A DNA stretch of 64,000 bases, from the NCBI GenBank assembly GCA_020721905.1, contig DYLU01000003.1, positions 25,609-89,608 on the forward strand, read 5' to 3'. The position numbers and the translations under genes were made by a program. Positions 51,982 through 59,885 of this stretch are shown one piece after another. The notes under the pieces were generated by a model. That model had not been told where the DNA came from, searched no databases, and saw only the letters and a list, made by a program, of their open reading frames with translations. The stretch is from Leptospira biflexa (GTDB taxonomy: Bacteria; Spirochaetota; UBA4802; UB4802). Each line of letters starts with the position of its first letter. Position 1 is the stretch's first letter.

Positions 51982-54039
51982 GTGGATTGTAATTTTATCT
52001 TTTGCCTGCACAACCACCAGCCTGTTGGCAATTTTGATCATGTGTTTGAATGGGCATATAACGATTGCTATTACAAAACACTTGAACTTTTAAATAAATA
52101 TCCTGAGTTTAAATTTGCAATACACAATTCCGGACCCCTTCTTGAATGGATTGAACGTCATGATCCGGCATATTGCGACATGCTGGCACAGATGGTACAG
52201 CGAGGCCAGGTTGAGATTATTGGCGGCGGTTTCTATGAACCAATTTTTTCAATCATCAGTGAAGACGATATCCATGGACATATCTCGTTAATGCAGAATT
52301 TCTGTAAAAAGCGCTTTGGCACCCAACCAGTAGGATTCTGGACAGCTGAGCGTGTATGGGACCCGGATATACCACAGCAGGTATATGACTTTAAATTACA
52401 GTACACACTACTTGACGACATCCATTTCCGCTATGCAGGAATACCAGAAAGCGGACTGTATGGGTATTATATAACCGAACGGCTGCTAAGACCTTTACGC
52501 GTTTTTCCCATAGACAAATTTCTGCGCTATTCTATCCCATTTAAACTTCCTCATGAAACAATAGACTATTTCAAACGCCAGTGTGATAAATACGGTAACT
52601 GCGCATTTGTCTATGGCGACGATGGTGAAAAATTTGGAGTATGGCCTCATACATATCAGTGGGTATTTGAAGAGAAGTGGCTGCAGAATTTCATAGAAGC
52701 AATCTTGAAAGAAGACTTCATTACACTTATACATCCAAAAGATTATATTAAAAAGCATCCGCCAATTGGCAGGGTATACCTCACTCAGGGAAGCTACTAT
52801 GAAATGTCAGAATGGGCACTTCCTTCAGAAAGCGCTGCGGAACTTGTCAGGATACACAATGAAATAAAATCTGCCGGCAGGGAAGCAGAGTTTTATCCGT
52901 TTTTAAAGGGGGGAGTATGGAATAACTTTTTAAACAAATACCCGGAATCAAATGCCATCAATAAACGTACGCTGTATCTTTCACGGGAAATTACCAATCT
53001 GGAGATGAAAACAGGCAAGGATATGTCACAGGCAAAACTTGAATTGTATAAAGCCCAGTGCAACTGCGCATACTGGCATGGACTCTTTGGCGGTATCTAT
53101 CTTACACACCTCAGAGGCGCCCTGTATGAACACATCCTTGCAAGCGAAGAGCTTGTGTGCAAAGCAAAAAAACTAAAAAATCTGGAGATAGTTACCGGTG
53201 ATTTTCATAATGAAGGATCAGAGCAGATTTTTATTCGTAATCAATCCTGCAGCATTGTTATAAACCCTGCTTTTGGTGCTTCAATTTCTGAATTCAGCAA
53301 CCGTAGCAAGAACGTCAATGCTTTTGATGTCATTGCCCGCCGCAAGGAAGCATATCATCAGTTGCTGGCACAGCTTAATGAAGATGATCGCAACAATGAT
53401 ACTGTTAAATCTATTCATGAAATGGTAACGGTAAAAGAAAAAGGCCTGAAGCGCTACCTTGTATATGACAGTTCACGGCGATATTCATGTAAGGAGCTTT
53501 TGTTTTCTACCATGCCTTCTGCCCAGCAGCTGATGTTTAATGCACTAAACTATACAGATTGTTCGCAATACCCCTATAGGTATGCAATACACGATAACAG
53601 TATTATAAGCGATAGTTCCGGCCATGAATTGCCAGTAATACAAAAAACCTTTTTAGTTCACGATACTGATCCTGCCATATCCGTTCACTATGTCGTCAGT
53701 GGATTTAACGGTGTATTTGGTATAGAATGTAATGTCAACATGCGTGCACCACATGTCAATGAGTGCCATTATATTTTTGAAGGAATGACCAAAGAGGATT
53801 CATATCTGGACAGCCTGGGACAGATGAACAACATTACCCGGTATGCAATTGCCGATAACATTCGGGATGTAACATTCAGCGTGCAATCAAGCATAAAAGC
53901 TACCTTTTTGCGATACCCTATATATACTATTTCACAGTCGGATTCGGGGTTTGAGAAAAATATTCAGGGAAGCTGTGTTATTTTGTGTTTTGAAGTTACT
54001 GACACTCTGGAATTGGATTTGAAATTGTCACTGGTATAA
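51982..54039 (+). CDS. GH57 amylase/4-alpha-glucanotransferase-like enzyme
   Basis: 685 residues from a GTG start that has GGGGAGG 8 bases upstream; the longer frame from TTG 51943 lacks one. HNHQP at 10-14 opens the GH57 barrel. The nucleophile Glu123 lies in GFWTAERVW and the acid Asp214 in YGDDGEKFG; these are the residue numbers I remember for Thermococcus litoralis 4-alpha-glucanotransferase. The C-terminal beta-sandwich region carries SSRRYSCKELL, typical of that subgroup. Likely acts on glycogen branches or maltodextrin. Placed 75 bases after glgC. Confidence 0.92.
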   Translation: MDCNFIFCLHNHQPVGNFDHVFEWAYNDCYYKTLELLNKYPEFKFAIHNSGPLLEWIERHDPAYCDMLAQMVQRGQVEIIGGGFYEPIFSIISEDDIHGHISLMQNFCKKRFGTQPVGFWTAERVWDPDIPQQVYDFKLQYTLLDDIHFRYAGIPESGLYGYYITERLLRPLRVFPIDKFLRYSIPFKLPHETIDYFKRQCDKYGNCAFVYGDDGEKFGVWPHTYQWVFEEKWLQNFIEAILKEDFITLIHPKDYIKKHPPIGRVYLTQGSYYEMSEWALPSESAAELVRIHNEIKSAGREAEFYPFLKGGVWNNFLNKYPESNAINKRTLYLSREITNLEMKTGKDMSQAKLELYKAQCNCAYWHGLFGGIYLTHLRGALYEHILASEELVCKAKKLKNLEIVTGDFHNEGSEQIFIRNQSCSIVINPAFGASISEFSNRSKNVNAFDVIARRKEAYHQLLAQLNEDDRNNDTVKSIHEMVTVKEKGLKRYLVYDSSRRYSCKELLFSTMPSAQQLMFNALNYTDCSQYPYRYAIHDNSIISDSSGHELPVIQKTFLVHDTDPAISVHYVVSGFNGVFGIECNVNMRAPHVNECHYIFEGMTKEDSYLDSLGQMNNITRYAIADNIRDVTFSVQSSIKATFLRYPIYTISQSDSGFEKNIQGSCVILCFEVTDTLELDLKLSLV

Positions 54040-54141
54040 TTAATGACATTTTACTGTATATGAGGATCTGCCTACCGTAAGTAAAAACATTAATACACAA
54101 AGTTTATATGGGTATAAAAGAATTATTATACTATAGTAACT

Positions 54142-54507
54142 TTAATTTTCTTTTTCTTCTTTAACCATTTCCTGCAACACTGCTTTCTGAACCTGCTGAT
54201 AATGCCTGGGTGAATGTATAACCAGCATGGTAAAGATATACTCTTCTTTATGTTGCATAAGTGCATTTACATGGGATACCAGATCCTTTATCTCAAAATC
54301 AGATCGGGCAACCTTTCGCTGAATATCGTTAGTTACTATCTCCTTTATAAAATTGTAATGGGCTTTCACAAATTCTATTGCATGCTCTTTTTCAGGAGTG
54401 TTTGCTTTATACTGTGCTAACGCTTCTATAATATTATTACTTGTTAAAATTGATGATATTTCATCCATCACACGAATGCGTTCAGGCTGCTTTTCTTGCA
54501 AATCCAT
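54142..54507 (-). CDS. Small helical cytoplasmic protein of unknown function
   Basis: 121 residues, no signal. Nearly all predicted helix, with charged heptad-like stretches (EALAQYKANTPEKEHAIEFV, LVSHVNALMQHKEEYIFTML). It ends in a charged EMVKEEKEN tail. GGGGGAG lies about 8 bases upstream of the ATG. Single gene facing the GH57 gene. No family recognised. Confidence 0.7.
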   Translation of the reverse strand: MDLQEKQPERIRVMDEISSILTSNNIIEALAQYKANTPEKEHAIEFVKAHYNFIKEIVTNDIQRKVARSDFEIKDLVSHVNALMQHKEEYIFTMLVIHSPRHYQQVQKAVLQEMVKEEKEN

Positions 54508-54690
54508 ACATTGCTCCCCCGGAAATAAAAATTAAATTATGATAACCTAAAGAATAGCATTGCTCCATCCTTCATACAAAAAGATGCTAATCATGCGGTT
54601 TACGTCACACTAAACCGTTCAGGACTATTGCAGACCATATACAGTACCATCAATAAGAATAGTGTAGCAAAATAAATTGTCAACCAAAAT

Positions 54691-54717
54691 TAAGGGCAGT
54701 GATTATCACTGCCCTTA
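54691..54717. terminator. Terminator-like palindrome after the FlgT-like gene
   Basis: TAAGGGCAGTGAT and its exact reverse complement around one central base, giving an 11-bp stem with a small loop. On the minus strand AATTTTGG follows, so it most likely ends the FlgT-like transcript 28 bases past its stop. Confidence 0.7.
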
Positions 54718-54745
54718 TTAATAAAATCCAAAATTTTATTCGGTA

Positions 54746-55966
54746 TTACAGCTTCTGTACAACTAACATAATTTTATTTGGGTAGGTTTCTTTAATCTCT
54801 ATCTTAAATCCAATGCTACTTGCTTTCCCCACAAGCTCATCTGCCAGATCTGTAGTTTTCCCTGAAAACTCAACATCAATCTTTGACTGTTTCCCGGCCT
54901 GGCCCCTTACGTAAACTTTCTGGATGCCCCGTATTCTGTTTTGCAAAATATCCCTGAATTTTGTAAGGCCATTGTAGTCCAGTCCCACTATATTCAGTGT
55001 AATCATTCTATGAGTTGCCGCCAGTAAAAACTTTCTGGTAATCTGATTCATAAACGGTCCTGATTTAAATTTCCCGGTTTCTTCATCAGTACTGCCTAAA
55101 ATCTTTACCAGAGCACGCTGGATAGCTATTTTGGAAGCAGTTTCATCATCTATATGAGCACCCGGCATATTCACACTGGTAGATGCCAGGATACTGCCGG
55201 TATACACATCTATAGCTTTTAAATTGAGGATTGCCTGCTTTGATTTCATGTTTGCTGTATACTGCTTCAATACTGCTGACTGGTCAGATGTTTTCACATC
55301 TCCTACTATAATACACTCGGCTCCAACATCATCCAGCAGCAATCCCTGAACATTCCCGCCAACCTGGCCCTGCATTGCCTGCATCATCTTTGCTCTGTCT
55401 TTTTTTATCAACTGTTGTACAGTAGCTGCATCCACAAACTCAAAACCGGCATTCTGCATAATTTCCATCATGGTAAGTTCTGTCACGGTAAATCCCGGTT
55501 CATTCTGTTTGCCCTCAAATTTTTCACGTACCAGAATCATAAATTTTGGACGGCCATAATTTTTCAACGTGGCTTCAATAGTATCATTGACAGCCTGAGG
55601 GTACACTTCGCCATATATCCTCACGGTATATGCCCCTTCCTGAGAACCTTCTTTAATAACCTTCCAGTTTCGTACCATCCCGGTTGATTTTGCTTCAACA
55701 ATTGATTCTACCAGCGCATAATCCTCAACAATTGCGCGGCCTTCTACAGTGGTACCCAGCTTCATTTTAACCAGCTTATTCATAGCATCATCAATTGCCC
55801 TGTCCCGTGCCAGTGCAATATCATTATCAAATATTGCAGCAAAACCATCAGCCTCGCCGCACATTTCGCATCCTGCTTTAGACGCTTTTTGCTGTGGTTT
55901 GGAACCACCACAGGCAATAAATGAAATAATTACCAACAATACTATCCAAAAAACATGTTGTTTCAT
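54746..55966 (-). CDS. FlgT-like lipoprotein
   Basis: 406 residues with lipobox FIAC (Cys19) and a second Cys pair in AGCEMCGEADGF. The domain order resembles flagellar assembly protein FlgT: an N-terminal segment with ALARDRAIDDAMNKLVKM and a pair of strands (ARNWKVI and TVRIYGEVYP), a middle domain with LLLDDVGAECIIVGDVKT that is TolB-N/CsgG-like, and a C-terminal small alpha/beta domain. A role as envelope protein is supported; a flagellar role is not shown because no flagellar gene is adjacent. AGGTT is 7 bases upstream of the ATG. Confidence 0.65.
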   Translation of the reverse strand: MKQHVFWIVLLVIISFIACGGSKPQQKASKAGCEMCGEADGFAAIFDNDIALARDRAIDDAMNKLVKMKLGTTVEGRAIVEDYALVESIVEAKSTGMVRNWKVIKEGSQEGAYTVRIYGEVYPQAVNDTIEATLKNYGRPKFMILVREKFEGKQNEPGFTVTELTMMEIMQNAGFEFVDAATVQQLIKKDRAKMMQAMQGQVGGNVQGLLLDDVGAECIIVGDVKTSDQSAVLKQYTANMKSKQAILNLKAIDVYTGSILASTSVNMPGAHIDDETASKIAIQRALVKILGSTDEETGKFKSGPFMNQITRKFLLAATHRMITLNIVGLDYNGLTKFRDILQNRIRGIQKVYVRGQAGKQSKIDVEFSGKTTDLADELVGKASSIGFKIEIKETYPNKIMLVVQKL

Positions 55967-56140
55967 AGTTGAACCTCGTGTTTTGTAATAATTTTTTATA
56001 GAGTGTTATTTGATAGATACATTACAATAAATCAATGGGTAAGTCAAACTATTTTTACGAATATCTGAATATAGCCATTTCCATAATATCACTGGTTGCT
56101 AATCAATCATTCCTGAGTTACTATTTTATTTAAAATAGTG

Positions 56141-56171
56141 TTGACAAGGACTTCAACTATTAAAGTATTGT
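56141..56171 (+). promoter_or_regulatory. Candidate promoter with flanking imperfect inverted repeat
   Basis: TTGACA at 56141-56146 and TATTGT at 56166-56171, spacer 19. AATAGTGTTGA to the left and TTCAACTATT to the right form an imperfect inverted repeat over the -35, as a repressor operator might. Confidence 0.35.
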
Positions 56172-56219
56172 TGTAAAATGAATATGTGCAATCATTTTCA
56201 AGGGTAAGGAGGGTTATCA

Positions 56220-58337
56220 ATGAGCCTTTCAAGTTTATATGACCTGCCTGTCGACCAGATTACCAGGGAATCATACTTTAATGTTGGTGGCATGCATGGT
56301 TTTATGCGTTGGGGTATATATATCTTTTTAATTATCGCAGGTGTATATATTCTGTACAGTTTAATTAAGAAAGTGAGAATCTGGAGAAAGGGTAAACCGG
56401 AACTCAGAACCGATTTTCACGAAAAAAGGATTATCGCACTCATCAAATATGTCTTTTTACAGAAGAAAATTCTAAGGGAAAAATATGCAGGCATCATGCA
56501 TGCTTCCCTGTTCTACGGATTTGCAGGATTGTTTATTGTAACGTTGATCTTACTTGTACAGGAAGACGTTACTGAACTATTCTTCCATTTCAAATTTTTA
56601 GTGGGAGATACGTATCTATTGTGGTCACTGGCCGGCGATGTGTTTGGCGTTGCCGTTATCGTTGGACTGGTCATGGCTTTCTGGCGCAGGTATAAAGTGA
56701 AGCCAAGCAGGCTTGATACCAAGCCAATCGACACATTTGCACTGGTACTTATTGCATTTATTATCCTCACCGGTTTTCTTAATGAGTCATTGAGAATTGC
56801 AATCACCGGCTTCCCAACATTTGAAGTCTGGTCACCTGTGGGCTATACGCTGGCTCATCTCTTTGGATGGATCAGCACCCCTGCACTTGAAGTTACCCAC
56901 TATATCAACTGGTGGCTTCACATGATTGGCGCTTTTACATTTATTGGGCTGATAGCAACTGATAAATTAGGCCACGTGCTTATTACCATGCTTAATGTCT
57001 ATTTCCAGAATTTAGACAACGAAAGCCCAAAAACAAAATTTGCAATGCCTATTATCAGCCCTCAGGAGTTTGAAACAGCAGAGTCATTTGGTGTGGGAAC
57101 TGTTGAGCATTTTACCTGGAAACAGCTTATGGACGGTGACGCTTGTACCCGTTGCGGACGCTGTCAGGACAATTGCCCGGCATATTTAACTGAAAAGCCA
57201 CTATCACCAAAGAAGCTTATCAACGATGTTAAAGCCGCCATGGAAGACCGCATTCCAAAACTTTTAGAGGCTGAGGATCCAGCATCAGTTGAGTCCAAAG
57301 CATTAATTGGTGAATATGTGCTGGAAGATGAAATCTGGTCATGTACCAACTGTGGAGCATGTATGGAAAACTGCCCTGTACAGATTGAGCATGTCCCTAA
57401 AATTATTGACATGCGCCGCTACCAGGTTCTCATGGAAGGTAAGATGGCTCCAGAATTGCAGACCTCATTCAGCAATATGGAAAACAACTCCAATCCTTAC
57501 GGATTTGCATTTGCAGCCCGTGGTGATTGGGTCACTGAAGATTTAGGTGTTAAAACATTAGCTGAGGATCCTGATGTTGATTTTCTCTATTACGTTGGAT
57601 GTGCTGCATCGTATGATAAACGTAATCAGAAAGTGGCTATAGCTCTTTGTAAGATACTGAAGGCTGCAGGATACAAAGTAGGTATCCTTGCTGCTGAAGA
57701 AGCATGTTGTGGTGACTCAGCAATGCGTGCGGGAAATGAGTATCTTTTCCATTCACTGGCAGCACAAAACTTAGAAACATTTAAAAACTATGGTGTAAAA
57801 AAGATCATCACCACCTGCCCACATGGTTATAACATGCTCAAGAAAGAATATCCAAAATTTGCTAAAGTTGGCGTGGATTCAAGCGGTAATCCGTTAGAAG
57901 CCAATTATGAAGTATATCATCACACAGAGGTTATAATGGATATTATTAAATTAGGCAAGATTCGTTTATCCAAGCCTCTTAACGAAACAATAACCTACCA
58001 TGATTCATGCTTCCTTGGTAGATACAATAATATCTATGATCAGCCTCGTAATATTATCAAAGCAATACCGGGTACTAACTTTGTTGAAATGAGCAGGAAT
58101 CATGAACGAAGCTTCTGCTGCGGTGCTGGTGGCGCACGCATGTGGATAGAAGAGCATTTAGGTACCCGTATTAATCAGTTCAGAACAAAGGATGCCCAGG
58201 CTACCGGTGCTACAAAGATTGGTACTGCATGTCCATTCTGCCTTACCATGCTTTCTGACGGTGCCAACGAACTTGACATTCAGAATCTGCAGACATTTGA
58301 TTTAGCTGAATATGTATGGGAAGCAATGGAAAAATAA
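56220..58337 (+). CDS. Membrane FeS oxidoreductase: NarI-like cytochrome b plus HdrD-type FeS/CCG domains
   Basis: 705 residues. Five to six TM helices in the first 260 residues include His candidates for heme b (HASLFYGFAGLF, THYINWWLHMIGAF). Two [4Fe-4S] ligand sets follow: CTRCGRCQDNCP and CTNCGACMENCP. Two CCG-type domains contain CCGDSAMRAG and CCGAGGARMW, the latter near residue 630. This layout is that of the membrane proteins proposed to pass electrons from ETF and acyl-CoA dehydrogenases to menaquinone. ETF genes are not in the window. AGGAGG precedes the ATG. Confidence 0.85.
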   Translation: MSLSSLYDLPVDQITRESYFNVGGMHGFMRWGIYIFLIIAGVYILYSLIKKVRIWRKGKPELRTDFHEKRIIALIKYVFLQKKILREKYAGIMHASLFYGFAGLFIVTLILLVQEDVTELFFHFKFLVGDTYLLWSLAGDVFGVAVIVGLVMAFWRRYKVKPSRLDTKPIDTFALVLIAFIILTGFLNESLRIAITGFPTFEVWSPVGYTLAHLFGWISTPALEVTHYINWWLHMIGAFTFIGLIATDKLGHVLITMLNVYFQNLDNESPKTKFAMPIISPQEFETAESFGVGTVEHFTWKQLMDGDACTRCGRCQDNCPAYLTEKPLSPKKLINDVKAAMEDRIPKLLEAEDPASVESKALIGEYVLEDEIWSCTNCGACMENCPVQIEHVPKIIDMRRYQVLMEGKMAPELQTSFSNMENNSNPYGFAFAARGDWVTEDLGVKTLAEDPDVDFLYYVGCAASYDKRNQKVAIALCKILKAAGYKVGILAAEEACCGDSAMRAGNEYLFHSLAAQNLETFKNYGVKKIITTCPHGYNMLKKEYPKFAKVGVDSSGNPLEANYEVYHHTEVIMDIIKLGKIRLSKPLNETITYHDSCFLGRYNNIYDQPRNIIKAIPGTNFVEMSRNHERSFCCGAGGARMWIEEHLGTRINQFRTKDAQATGATKIGTACPFCLTMLSDGANELDIQNLQTFDLAEYVWEAMEK

Positions 58338-58358
58338 GAAAAACAATATGAAATAAAA

Positions 58359-58391
58359 AAAAGGCGGCGCCATATAGCGACGCCTTTTTTA
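58359..58391. terminator. Bidirectional intrinsic terminator
   Basis: AAAAAGGCGGCG pairs with CGACGCCTTTTT (one mismatch) around CATATAG-type loop sequence; T-tracts on both strands. It separates the convergent FeS oxidoreductase and carbonic-anhydrase-like genes. Confidence 0.85.
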
Positions 58392-58392
58392 T

Positions 58393-58917
58393 TTAATCTA
58401 TCCTCTTGAATGACTGCGAATATTGATAGGTTAAATCAACATATACCTGTTTGGCGGCATCCCATATATCCATATGTTTCTGTAATACCTCACCTATCTC
58501 TTTTGCAGGTACACCCCCATACACTTTGTAACCGGGTATTTTTTGTTTGTTTACCACCAGAGCATGTTCAGCAATAATAGCCCATTCACCTATCTCAGCA
58601 TTGTCACTTAATGTTGCATGCATCCCAATCACAGCATTGTCCATGATGACAGAACCATGTATCATAACCATATGGCCAACTGTTACGTGATTACCAATCT
58701 GTACCAGTTGCAAGGGGCGTGCATGGATCATGCACCCTTCCTCAATGGCAGTTTCATCACCAATTATTATGGTACCATAATCGCCTCGTATAATTGCCCC
58801 AAACCCTATATAACAACGTTTACCAATTCTCACATCGCCAATGACCTCTGCTGATGGAGCTATCCAGGTTCCCTCTCCTATTTCCGGTTTCCTTCCATTA
58901 ATTTCATATAGCGGCAT
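58393..58917 (-). CDS. Gamma-carbonic-anhydrase-like protein (PaaY/CaiE type)
   Basis: 174 residues. Left-handed beta-helix hexapeptide repeats run through most of the protein. Zinc ligands are His65 in MIHARP, His82 in VGHMVM and His87 in MIHGS, the complete gamma-CA set. The C-terminal helix is typical. The motif around HARPLQLVQIGNHVTVGHMV is closest to the PaaY-like subgroup, some of which have thioesterase activity on acyl-CoA. It is the last gene of a minus-strand set with an acyl-CoA synthetase, which makes an acyl-CoA role attractive but unproven. Confidence 0.88.
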   Translation of the reverse strand: MPLYEINGRKPEIGEGTWIAPSAEVIGDVRIGKRCYIGFGAIIRGDYGTIIIGDETAIEEGCMIHARPLQLVQIGNHVTVGHMVMIHGSVIMDNAVIGMHATLSDNAEIGEWAIIAEHALVVNKQKIPGYKVYGGVPAKEIGEVLQKHMDIWDAAKQVYVDLTYQYSQSFKRID

Positions 58918-58941
58918 GTATTCCTCCCATTAAAATTATAA

Positions 58942-59883
58942 TTATTGTCCTAAAATGCTTACTGGCAACGGTATAAACGTAAGAATAAAAATGATAACAC
59001 ACATATACCCCATACATCGTTCCCACATATTCAATGGCGTCCCATCAGGAATATATGGATGTCCTATCATAAGCAATGTAAGAGTAAGGATAATCCATAC
59101 TGCCCATCCCGGCCACAATATTGCTAAAAAGAATAATACCACAAAAAAAACCCATCCTGCATATCGTTGCTTTTCACCAAACAATGCATATATAACATGA
59201 CTGCCATCAAGTTGACCAATGGGCATAAGGTTTAAGTTGGTAACCAGAAAACCAATCCAGCCTGCCCATGCAAGAGGCGAAAGATGAACATCGCTACCGG
59301 GAGGAATGGTGCCATGAATTAATTTTGTTAAGAGATAGTACAGTAAAGAATCACCGAATATCGGAATAATAGCATCAGGTGCTGGTTGAGGAAGAGGTTG
59401 TACTGTAGACTGATACAGTCCGATTATGGTAATTATACAACTTATTATAAAACCAGCTATTGGCCCCATTGCACCAATATATAACAATGTCCGTTTGTCC
59501 GGTATTGGTGATTTTATGCGAATAACTGCCCCCATTGTCCCCACAATGGAAGGGAAAGGAATAAAATATGGTGGTGTTGCAATAACATTAAAATAGCGTG
59601 CAGCAAAATAATGCCCCATTTCATGAGTCATTAAAATGCCTAAAAGTGAAATTGAAAACGGCAATCCATTAATAATTATTTCCAAAAGCGTATCCCCGCC
59701 AGCAGAGCCTGCAATTGATGTTGTTAATAATGTTGTAGCAAACAGTATACTTATAACACCCCATTTAGGTTTGTAATCAGGTTCATAGCGAGGAACCACC
59801 ACCCTTTGTTCCATATTAAGTGCTTCTAAATATCGTATCAATAATAATCGTATCCGCATGGATAATGGTAATTTACTATCCAT
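58942..59883 (-). CDS. Site-2-type intramembrane metalloprotease (M50)
   Basis: 313 residues. Zinc motif HEMGH has His87, Glu88 and His91; the third ligand is Asp226 in NLMPIGQLDGSHV. Around six TM helices, including those at 41-59, 73-92, 133-157, 204-222 and two more near the C-terminus. No PDZ domain, so it belongs to the short S2P group. Such proteases cut membrane-anchored regulators. It starts one base-pair step after the acyl-CoA synthetase stop (2-base gap), and so is co-translated. Confidence 0.92.
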   Translation of the reverse strand: MDSKLPLSMRIRLLLIRYLEALNMEQRVVVPRYEPDYKPKWGVISILFATTLLTTSIAGSAGGDTLLEIIINGLPFSISLLGILMTHEMGHYFAARYFNVIATPPYFIPFPSIVGTMGAVIRIKSPIPDKRTLLYIGAMGPIAGFIISCIITIIGLYQSTVQPLPQPAPDAIIPIFGDSLLYYLLTKLIHGTIPPGSDVHLSPLAWAGWIGFLVTNLNLMPIGQLDGSHVIYALFGEKQRYAGWVFFVVLFFLAILWPGWAVWIILTLTLLMIGHPYIPDGTPLNMWERCMGYMCVIIFILTFIPLPVSILGQ

Positions 59884-59885
59884 AG

